From Lumnitzera littorea (lineage: Eukaryota > Streptophyta > Magnoliopsida > Myrtales > Combretaceae), in contig JAMXBB010000004.1 of NCBI GenBank assembly GCA_024138015.1, forward strand, positions 75,567,443 to 75,631,442: a DNA stretch of 64,000 bases, read 5' to 3'. Position numbers and translations under genes: made by a program. Position 1 is the stretch's first letter; each line of letters starts with the position of its first letter. Below the pieces are notes generated by a model. It searched no databases, was not told the DNA's origin, and saw only the letters and a program-made list of their open reading frames with translations. Shown one piece after another: positions 11,791-20,050 of this stretch.

Positions 11791-12181
11791 GTTAAATCTC
11801 GACTTCAATTCAAGAGCAAATTAAGCAATACATAGGTCAAGACTTGTTGGCCAAAAGTCTTAAGTAGTTGGTTGAAGAAGGGAAGACGCACAGATTTTGG
11901 GTAGAAGGCGATCTCATTTATACAAAGGGGCGCCGATTGTATGTCTCGAAGGCGGGCAACTTGAGAAGGGCACTCATGAGAAAGTGCCATGATACTTTGT
12001 GGGCTGGACATCGAGTTTGGTAGAGGACATGGAGTTTGTTGAAGCAGGGCTATTATTGGCTGGATATGAAGGAGGATGTGATGATTTATATGAGGATTTG
12101 CTTTACCTGCTACTAGGACAAAGTTGAGAGGCAGAAGGTGGCAGGCCTCTTGGAGCTACTTTTTGTGCCCCCCTCCCCCCC
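11791..12181 (+). pseudogene. Gypsy integrase N-terminal zinc region, truncated
   Basis: The readable parts are the pre-zinc linker (FWVEGDLIYTKGRRLYV), the HX..C half (LMRKCHDTLWAGHRVW, then YYWLDMKEDV) and a degraded CxxC, followed by VERQKVAGLLELL. The sequence then enters a C-rich run (12,168-12,181) and jumps into the middle of the 3' LTR. The DDE catalytic core is missing. Confidence 0.75.
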
Positions 12182-12471
12182 ACGTTGGTTGATTACGATC
12201 GGCGGCACCTGTTATATACGTTGTACCCTTGTGTATACACATTGTAGCCTTGTATTACCGTCGGAATTAATAAAAGTGTACTATTCCTTTTTTTCATTTG
12301 TACTTGTATTTCTTATAATCTGTTGGTTCTCTTTCTTGGTTGTGTTGCTTATAGGTTTAGACCTGATTAGTTAGCGTTGTACGGGAGTTAGACTTGCATA
12401 CTACTGCAGAGGGAGAATAGTAAGCGCTGCATGGTCTATTTGGGTGCTAAAGAAAGTCTCGGACCGTGACA
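12182..12471 (+). repeat. Gypsy 3' LTR, 5'-truncated
   Basis: These 290 bases align with the distal 291 bases of the 5' LTR and end GACCGTGACA. The first 230 or so bases of the LTR are absent. The left break is at a cytosine homopolymer. Confidence 0.85.
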
Positions 12472-13920
12472 TTTTGCACCTGAGTATTCAAATTGTAAAG
12501 ACCTTCTGATTTATCTTCTTTATCAATAATCTTCTTGTCATAAGATTGTGAAATAAACAATGATCAGGAAAAAATGAGATGCAATAATTTAAGGCACGAG
12601 TAAGTTTGTTTATAGAAATTAAACTAAAAGCAAATTGTTGGAGACTCAAAACAAAAGATAAGGAAATAGGAGTAGGGTCAATGGTACCGGAACTAAGGAT
12701 ACGTAATGGATTTGTTAGCTAAAGTGACATTGGTTGGAATGTGGAGAAGAGAGTAAAATTATCTATCATATGATCTGTGGTACCAGAATTAATGACCCAT
12801 TTGGAAGAGGAGGAAAGGAGATATGTATTTGGTTTACCTGATTCAGCAATGGCAGTGATAAGATGAGATAAAGTCTTCAATTCTTCTTGGTATTGGAAGA
12901 ACATAGGAAAATCATTTGTAGACTGTAATTGTCTTTTCAGAAGATGACTTAGGTGTGGCGCTTGCAGAGGCAACATGTGCCAATTGTTTTCTTTGGCTGT
13001 GATTCTACAATTTCTTACATATACGCTTGGTATGGTCAGGCTTATGACAGTAATAACACACAACTCTCCTTGAATCTTGACCCCAACTATCACGGTTATT
13101 GTTATCACCTTCTCTTTTATTGAAAAATAAATGTCCATTACTCTGACTGACAAGTGCACTATTTGGATGAGATGATGATATACCAGTATTTTCTGTGTGA
13201 AGTACCTTAGCAAAAGTTTTTGGCAAAGTTGAGATCTCAAAACTAGAGAGGATTTGAGATTTTTGACAGCATTAAACTCTGGTCGAAGACAAGCCAAAAG
13301 ACTCATTACAATCATTTGTTCTCGCTCAGTTTGCTAAACTTTAATATCAACACTAAAAGTCAGAAGGATATTAAATTCTTTATAAATCTTCTTAAAATTC
13401 TTATGGTAGGTCGTAAAAGATTGATCATATTATTTAGCTTGATAAAAACTTATGCATACATCATAAATACTAGATATATGCCCTTTCCTTGAGTATGTAA
13501 AGTCTAAATAATTCATCAACTCTTTAACAAATTTGTAATGATCGATTAAATTAATTCTCTTACTATTGATGGGATTCCTAATTTACAAAAATATCCGAGT
13601 ATCATATCACAACCATGTCTGCTTAGTATCATTATTAGGTGGATCATTAATAAGATGATAATTTTTTTCAATACTTCGTAAATAAATATGGATAGTCTTA
13701 TGACATGCCATATAATTATTTTCGTTAAATTTGTATTCTATGATTATAAATTTGTATTCTATGATTTTTGACATAAGAGGAATCATATCAATTATGGTTG
13801 ATGTTTTGTTATTAGTTATGATTAATGTCTTAAAATATTTGATCCTAACTTGGTAGAAATTTCCTTTTTTTTTTTTTTTTTTTCCTTTCTTTCCTTGTTT
13901 TTTTATTTTTATACACAATA
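12472..13920 (-). pseudogene. Copia B gag, protease and pre-integrase (broken)
   Basis: From right to left: gag (TWLGYDTRIFL, FVKELMNYLDF, REQMIVMSLLACLRPEF), one zinc knuckle (CYYCHKPDHTKRIC, CX2CX4HX4C intact), and protease with WVINSGTTDHM, where the catalytic Asp of the usual DSGAT motif is Asn. The pre-integrase segment then runs to the gypsy junction (FFPDHCLF in consensus, partly readable here). Gag and the zinc knuckle are in different phases. The poly-T at 13,861-13,883 lies near the gag start. Confidence 0.8.
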
Positions 13921-14310
13921 CAATACTTAAAAAAAAATATAGAGAAGTAACACCCGATCAAAGAAGGAACTACAAATTGAGAAAAATAGAAGATGGAAAG
14001 GAAAAAAGAAAAAACAAAAAAAACTAAATAGAGGACTATGTCAGAACACGAGTAGATCGTGAAGGTGGTTCCTTTTCAAGGATTACAAGCAAGTGGGTGA
14101 AATAAACCTCCAACAGCAGTGCGTAAAGGAACTATAGCTTCAGGCGAAGACCAAATAGTGAGGATCATGTAACCTTAGCCAGGCAGCGATGAAGGAATAC
14201 ACTCTTAAGGGTGTCAAAAAGAAAATTAAGGTTTCTCAAAACAAAAAAAAGAGAAAATGCTCTTATATGGGTAGAAAAAGAAAGCCCCTAAATTGCTCAC
14301 TAAGGCAAAC
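13921..14310 (-). other. Copia B leader, no gene seen
   Basis: AT-rich, A-tract-rich sequence between the primer-binding site and gag. It is the expected untranslated leader of copia B, and nothing else is recognised in it. Confidence 0.5.
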
Positions 14311-14322
14311 GCTCTAATACCG
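14311..14322 (-). other. Copia B primer-binding site
   Basis: The minus strand reads CGGTATTAGAGC, matching TGGTATCAGAGC at 10 of 12 positions, immediately inside the 5' LTR. Confidence 0.75.
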
Positions 14323-14405
14323 TATTATGATTAGTGCCTCAATCAGCTGATCTAAAAGTTTAAGCTTGTAAATACGGTGCGTACTATTATATTTATTATA
14401 TAACA
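14323..14405 (-). repeat. Copia B 5' LTR (83 bp)
   Basis: Same length and layout as the partner LTR. It begins TGTTATATAATAAATATAAT on the minus strand and ends next to the primer-binding site. Differences from the partner are scattered substitutions, which suggests an old insertion. Confidence 0.8.
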
Positions 14406-14414
14406 AAAAAAATA

Positions 14415-15073
14415 TAAGATTATATAGGATATAAACTTTTAGAGAACTTTGCGAGAATACAAGATTCACTACTGAAGAAATCACTACCTTTATTTCTCAA
14501 CAAATTGGGATACTATTTTTTCATGTGTTCAAAACTTAGATGACCGTGATGAGTATACCATAACATAACTTCAGATCTATTTTGAACAAACATAAGATAC
14601 CAACATTCAAACTTATGACCCAACTTAGACTTGGCTCTAGAAAGATAATAAAGACCATAATCTTCCTTAGTACTGCCAATTGTCCTACGCGAAGCCAGGT
14701 CCTGCATGATACAACCATGAGGAGAAAATTGCAATAGACAGTTCATATATATCATCAGCTTGCTAACTGAAATCAGGTTGTAATGCAACTTAAGAACAAG
14801 TAAATCTTCAGTTAATTGAATGGCAGTTAGAGAAATATCTCCTTTCCCTCTTGCCATTGTACTTCCTCTATTTGCAACCAATATTTCATTGCAACTCGTG
14901 TTTTTATTATCAAAATAGTGTAATGAATTATACATATGGTTTGGTGCTTCAGTGTCAATTATCCATGTATCATGTTCTATTTGTGAAGATGAGCTAGGAT
15001 AATTACCTTTTTGAACCATGGCAGTAGTGGAAGATGATTCACTAGTGTGATTATTACCCAAAACAAGTTGCAA
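14415..15073 (-). pseudogene. Copia C protease and pre-integrase (broken)
   Basis: Protease signature DTWIIDTEAPNHM: the catalytic Asp is present, but the usual Ser-Gly-Ala reads Thr-Glu-Ala. A core follows (LHYNLISVSKLM), then the HHCC zinc region (LWYTHHGHLSFEHMKK and, after a stop, ESCILAKFSKSLYP). The last residues lie against the copia B LTR. Apart from that stop the segment 14,513-15,073 is one open frame of 186 codons, the longest intact piece of copia C. Confidence 0.8.
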
Positions 15074-15099
15074 ATGACTCAGAATTTGTTATAGTGGAG

Positions 15100-15960
15100 C
15101 CACTTGTTCAGTAGAGAGATTGATTCCAGTAACTGGTTGAGTTTTCATCAATTTCTGCCACTTGTGCCAATTTCAGAGGTTGGGAGGCTGATTTCGCTGG
15201 TAGAGGTAATTTCTGCCGCTTCCCTTTAATATTCTCAAGCCTGCCATGGAGCTTTCAACAAGTACTTTGGGCATTGAAATGGTTTTTGACAGAAATCACA
15301 CCAAACTTTGATTTTGAAGCAGCAGCCTGATCACCTATCATTCCTTTGCCTGTCAGTAATGCCAAGATGGGAGAACGAGAATCAGGCGTCATCATCACCT
15401 TCTGTCTACTTTCTTTCCTTCTAGCCTCAGCAAAAGCTTCTTTTAAATTAGGAAAAGTTTGTTTTCCTATTGGCTGCCTCCTTCATCTAATTCGTAATTC
15501 AACCCATGGAGGAGGTCATATATCTGATCTTTCTCTACTATGGAATTATACTTAATGCCATCTTCTACATATTTTCACTTCACCTCATAAAAGAGGTCCA
15601 TCTCTTGCTAAAGCTCTATGAGAGTGTTGTAGTAATCCGTTACAGAAAGTGCCTTGGACTGTAGTGCGAATTTTTGATCTCAATTCAAAGCATCGAGATG
15701 AGTTTGACAAGTTGGAATAAATCTCTTGGACATTTTCCCATATTTCCTCTACAGTTTCACAAAATAGATATGTTCTTCCTATCCTTGGCTCTATGGAATT
15801 CACCAACCATGCTATGACCAAGGAATTCTTGGCCTCCCACAATCCATCTTCAGCCGAGTTCTTATGGGGTGCAACATGAACCCGGTTAAATACCCTAGTT
15901 TTCCCTTGCCACAACAAATCGGTACCATTTCTTGAAATTCACCCCATTAAGTTTGTGTTA
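15100..15960 (-). pseudogene. Copia C gag (broken)
   Basis: The gag core reads WEAKNSLVIAWLVNSIEPRI, then YLFCETVEEIWENVQEIYS, then SRCFELRSKI, a common UBN2-type plant copia gag. Downstream, a single CDFC half of the zinc knuckle is readable, but the His and last Cys are lost through a frame change. The start is near 15,950, just inside the primer-binding leader. Confidence 0.8.
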
Positions 15961-16127
15961 GGTGATTTGAAGGGAGTGTGTTTTGAGTACTTGAGGGTTA
16001 AGGGTTTGTCAAGCTTGAATAGAGGTATCAGTTTTAGTCAGAAAACACACCTTTGAACTTGGAGTGTCATCTGGTTTGTTCCTATTTCCAATCATGTTGG
16101 AATCAACCCAGTCGATTTAGGACTGGA

Positions 16128-16139
16128 GCTCTGATACCA
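16128..16139 (-). other. Copia C primer-binding site
   Basis: The minus strand reads TGGTATCAGAGC, a perfect 12-base match to the plant initiator-methionine tRNA complement. Confidence 0.9.
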
Positions 16140-16350
16140 TTAAGAAAAAATTGAAGGAAGCCAAACTTTCTTACTTTATTGATCTTGGCCAAAAGAAATA
16201 TATACATGCTGTTTTACATAGATGTGCAGGGATAAAAGATACATTTCCCAGATTTTTTGGTACATGATAAACTACAAAATAAGAAATCTAATAATATCTA
16301 CATTTATCCAGCTAGGAGGAATAAGACAAGCCGAGATTAACTTCCCAACA
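16140..16350 (-). repeat. Copia C 5' LTR
   Basis: On the minus strand it begins TGTTGGGAAGTTAATC and ends at the primer-binding site. The length of about 211 bp is normal for copia. There is no partner LTR in the window to confirm the outer edge. Confidence 0.65.
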
Positions 16351-16384
16351 GAAAAACTAAATAGAAAAAAATAATTAAAATAAA

Positions 16385-17000
16385 TTAATTCTTCTTCAGA
16401 AACAATTACCTCTTCATTGGAGTTCTGTTTAAATACTTGAGGATATGATAGACAGTATGAAGATGTTTTTGAGGGGCAAGTGCATTACTTGGCTAGACAT
16501 AGTGATAATGTGTGCAGTATCAGGATGTGTGAGAGAGAAGTAGATAAGTCTTCCTACAAATCATTGATAATGCCCTCTGTCAATGTCAGGATCATATTCA
16601 TTGACCTTTTTCTTCCAATGGTATTCTAGGAGGTCTAATAGGCTTGCATCCCAACATCCTAGTTTCCTCGAGTAAAATCAGTGTATATTTTCATTGAGAT
16701 ATGGATATTCCTTGAGAACTTCTTGCCATCTCTGCGCCCAAAGAAAATCCTGAATTTCCCAACTCTTTAACTTGAAATTCAAATTCTAATTGCTTTTCTC
16801 ATAGCATCTATCTCCACTTCAGTGTTACCTATTATTATTATGTTATCCACATATACGATTAAAATCGCTTTCTTGCCTCTTATGTCTTTTAACTGAAGTA
16901 GAGTACAACCTAATCTTGTAAACCAAGCCCTTGGGGAATGCTTTAGACCATAAAAAGATTTCTTTAACTTGCTTTAGACCATAGAAAGATTTCGTTTTTC
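16385..17000 (-). pseudogene. Copia D reverse transcriptase fragment
   Basis: Minus-strand reading gives KKSFYGLKHSPRAWFTRL, then AILIVYVDNIIIIGN, then several frame changes through the usual C-terminal RT blocks, ending near YLNRTP and LFLKKN at the start of RNase H. The active-site box is YVDN instead of YVDD. It abuts the copia C LTR on one side and non-TE-like sequence on the other, so it is a truncated remnant of another element. Its right end carries a 31-bp tandem duplication. Confidence 0.8.
16939..17000. repeat. 31-bp tandem duplication in copia D
   Basis: Two units at 16,939-16,969 and 16,970-17,000 share TGCTTTAGACCATA followed by AAAGATTTC with few differences. It duplicates the codons for the conserved RT motif. 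Confidence 0.75.
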
Positions 17001-18898
17001 TTTTAATTGTTTTTTACTGTATTAGCTGACATGGCAATGCCTCTTTATGACTTCCACCACGTGGCTGTTCATGCATGCAAAGCAAGCTGTATGAATATTT
17101 GTGCTTGATGAAGAACCCTCCTTTAGCCCATGGGCTGTTCTTTCAACGTCTCTTTTTATGGGGGTCATCACCGAGAGCCATCCATTAAAGTTGACCACCT
17201 TTAGATCACATTATTGTGATTGTATGTTTGTTGTGCAGGTAATGCATTGTTTTGTGCCTAAATATCATCACAATGTTGTCTGATAATATGTTAATGGGAG
17301 CCTGTTTCTAAGTCTTACAAATGGTATGAATACTTCACACCAGGTTGTCTTCGAATTTCCTTTTTCTAATATGGACTACTTGTTTTCTGTTGAGTACTCC
17401 TTTCCCTACAATTGGAACCCTTGAGGGGTGGATCCAAAATATTTTACCCTATGTAACAAACAATCAGATGTCCAATCTTATTTCAAATTCTCCTAAAAGG
17501 ACATGAATAGAGATAAACTAATTTTCTTGGTGCCCCGTAATCCCTGACACAACAGTAAACAATAAAATGTTTTTATATTAATTAAAGTCATGATTGTGGC
17601 TTTTCGCGGGATATAGAGAACATCCTATAAATTTTGCACTTACCACCGCCCCAACACCACCCCTGCCCCCTAGCATCTCCAATAGCTTTTTGGTGCAGTG
17701 CCCATATGTTATATCATTCTCACAATATTGTGGTTATCTGAATTTGAGTTCATGCTGGCTTGCACAGAGAATTGGAAGCATTTTCCTCCAGTTACTTCCA
17801 GCTTGTAACTCTCTGCTACTCAAAATATCGTTTTGCTACCTCATATTGCATGTCAACTGCATAAAATATTTCCCCTTATACCTATCCTTGCATTAGCTGA
17901 TTGGCAAGGGATTAACTGTCATAGGTCACTGTTTTTTTGTTGTATCAGGTTGTAGCCACACATGCTTGGTTATTGTTCATGTCCTGTTGACCCTCTTCAC
18001 CATTTTTCCAGTGTCTTCCCTCTCCGTTTAAGTCTCGGTTTTTACTCAATTCAAATATGCACCTGTATTCTTTTTCTTCCTTTTATTTTTCTTTTTAAAA
18101 TAAATTTATTTGTTATTTGGGTAATGGCACCACGAGTTTTCTCTTGCATAATGACGTTTTGAAAAATAAAATCTCTTATTTTGAGGATTTAGCTTGCAGC
18201 GCTTCATAGTCATATTCAAAGTTCCTGTATATTGTAAATTATCTTCTATGCAATACATTCTTAACTATAATTTTTTTGGGGGTTAGTAAAAAAATATTTT
18301 GGGCTAATTATTCTTAACAGTTATATCCTAATGAATTTATTTTGAATGCTAAATTGTTGTATGTTGTGAATATCTATAGATATCGTAAAATTGAAATTTT
18401 TTACCTGGGATAATTTGTAGGCTGGTCTAACCTGCGTAGTCTTGTTATGGATTAAATTACAGGACCTGTCTATTGATTATTTGTACTTCCATGCATCTTT
18501 ATTGGGGGCCTTTGTTTATATTTGTGAGATCACACATGGAATCATACTTATGTTGTGAGATTACACATGGAATCATGCAGGCCTACAAATCCTAGAGCTG
18601 AGGGGAATTCAATGAATGAAGAGTAGGTCTTGTATGGTCCCGTTACTGGACTATACATTGAAATGGCTGTAGGAGTTAACGCATTGGGGATTGTGACTGT
18701 GAGATGATGGATTGGATGGTTCTATTGGTGGACCATATAATAACCCATGAAGAGTTCTCTTTTGTGTTTGTCATGCTCTTTTATCTGTTTGTCAAAGTCT
18801 GGATGTCATGCCTTTTTGAATATACAGAAGGCTATCGCTCATAGCAATTTGTCTGAGCTATCTATGTCTAACTCTGTGTTCTTCAATGTATTTGTCAG
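17001..18898. other. No confirmed gene; possible intronic or upstream host sequence
   Basis: Less AT-rich and less TE-like than its surroundings. Short open stretches exist (for example MAMPLYDFHHVAVHACKA from 17,031, and PTNPRAEGNSMNEE before a TAG after an AG acceptor near 18,580), but none is recognised. It could hold introns of a gene whose terminal exon is at 18,899. Confidence 0.3.
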
Positions 18899-19052
18899 GT
18901 CAAAAATGTTGTGGTTGGATGGTTTTCTAAAACTAAACAGAGTCTTAACTGCAAAAGAGCTGTCAGATCTGCAGGAAGTGATGCGGGATAAAGAATTGAA
19001 TTTGAGGACAGATATTTATGAGATTTTGTTACAAGAGGAGACCATTCCTTAA
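18899..19052 (+). CDS. Candidate terminal exon of an unidentified host gene
   Basis: After a T-rich tract and an AG acceptor (TTTGTCAG) an open frame runs to TAA. It reads WLDGFLKLNRVLTAKELSD, then LQEVMRDKELNLRTDIYEI, then LLQEETIP. The composition is that of a folded, charged, helical protein tail and not of the transposon debris around it. I do not recognise the family. Upstream exons could not be assigned, possibly because copia insertions cut the gene. A 3' UTR-like sequence follows. It could also be a chance frame of 50 codons. Confidence 0.35.
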
Positions 19053-19855
19053 CTAATTATATTGCTCTGTATGACCTCCTTTTTAGTTCTCTGGCAATGT
19101 GAACGATGTGGTTTGAGGAGTGGTACTCAGGGCTGATCTGGTTGGCAGAGTATGAGGCAGGGTGCTGGCGGCAAATTTAAAAGCTGTCTGAGCGTATTTT
19201 CTGCTGACGTAGAATCTCTGCTCTGCAAGACCTTTATCTTGGTATTACTTCACTTCATTTTCACACAGAAAAGTAGAATGATTCAAGTGTCACTTGTTTT
19301 ACGTCGTCAAGATGTCTGTTATGAGAAATAATCTTGAGAGTTCTGTTATCGAAAGACATCAGAGGCAGTGAACTTGGTTCCCCTTTTTCTGGCCAGCTAC
19401 AGATAACTTAGTTCAACAAGTTCTGTTGCTGTCTGTATATATGATGTGCAGTCTAGTCGCAGACTCTCAGGTATAATATTATTCTTGTACCGTTGTTGCT
19501 TTGTGACATATGTAAACTCCACTTTTTTGGATCAACCATTCAAATTTTCCTTTGGTTGTGGGGTAGTTCTAGAAATGCAACGTCTGATATCCAAGTCTCT
19601 CTGTTTTACTATCTATAAGTCAAAAAGATTTGTGGAGTTTACTTTGCATACTGTGTTTGTGCACTTTGACACTTCGCATATTTGCGTTTTTGTTTTTGTC
19701 AGTTTGCATACGTATGCTTAATCTTTGTATGTTACTATTGATTAGCGGACATGTGTGTGTGTATGTGTAAGTTTTTGATTAGTTCATAATAATTGATTTA
19801 ATCAGATAATATTATCAAATAAATTTAATTAAATAATATAATAAGTATAAAGAAC
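19053..19855 (+). other. Possible 3' UTR and flanking DNA, no gene seen
   Basis: Mixed-composition sequence without long open frames of recognisable type. A T/G-rich segment at 19,640-19,760 and the A-tract at 19,859-19,872 would suit a transcript end. Confidence 0.3.
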
Positions 19856-20050
19856 TTGAAAAAAAAAAAAAAACCTTGTCCGGCCTTATCCACCAGCATC
19901 CCTCAAGGGAAAATCTCCGGTGATGAGCAGTTGTCTAGCGTTTTGAGAGATTTTCAGCATTTGAGGAGGCAATTACTTTTGGAACCTTCAACAATTGAAA
20001 TGGCAGCTTCAGCTGGGGCTCAGAACCAGCAAAAGCTATTCATCTCATGA
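19856..20050 (+). pseudogene. Possible coding fragment, unidentified
   Basis: After a 14-base A run, an open frame reads CPALSTSIPQGKISGDEQ, then VLRDFQHLRRQLL, then EPSTIEMAASAGAQ, then a TGA. GC content is higher than in the flanks. It could be a retrocopied or shuffled exon, but no family is recognised and no splice sites are certain. Confidence 0.25.

Larger units (their letters stand above)
8057..12471 (+). mobile_element. Ty3/gypsy retrotransposon inserted in copia B, internally deleted
   Basis: This is a plus-strand element with a full 5' LTR, primer-binding site, gag with zinc knuckle, protease, RT, RNase H, the zinc-finger part of integrase and a truncated 3' LTR. It interrupts the copia B pre-integrase reading frame. 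The two halves of that frame flank it on both sides. Outer ends are TGTCA and TGACA. A deletion removes the integrase core, anything after it and the first part of the 3' LTR. Many in-frame stops show it is dead. Confidence 0.9.
7438..14405 (-). mobile_element. Copia B: Ty1/copia element with 83-bp LTRs, internally deleted
   Basis: Two 83-bp LTRs bracket the element. Inside, on the minus strand, are a primer-binding site, gag, a zinc knuckle, protease and pre-integrase, then a gypsy insertion, then the start of integrase. The integrase stops after DNAKEYFQ and runs directly into sequence next to the 3' LTR, so the rest of integrase, reverse transcriptase and RNase H have been lost by internal deletion. 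It sits inside copia C. Expected 5-bp target duplications are not visible (GAAGG on the left, AAAAA on the right). Confidence 0.8.
14406..16350 (-). mobile_element. Copia C: Ty1/copia 5' half (LTR, gag, protease, pre-integrase)
   Basis: A minus-strand element with a perfect primer-binding site, a 211-bp LTR, gag with a UBN2-like core, a damaged zinc knuckle, protease and pre-integrase. The frame breaks at the copia B insertion and resumes at 7437. The remainder of its integrase and RT is not in the window, either lost or beyond the left edge. Confidence 0.8.

Noticed and set aside
8052..12476. TTTTG after the gypsy 3' LTR as a target duplication
   Set aside because: The left flank reads CTTAG; only 3 of 5 bases match, so it cannot be claimed.
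16128..16139. tRNA gene suggested by TGGTATCAGAGC-like text
   Set aside because: Only the 12-base primer complement is present, with no tRNA arms; the same holds for the other primer-binding sites.
17594..18162. Two plus-strand frames of 66-100 codons
   Set aside because: Rich in Leu/Phe/Ser from pyrimidine-rich DNA; no splice or start context and no family match.
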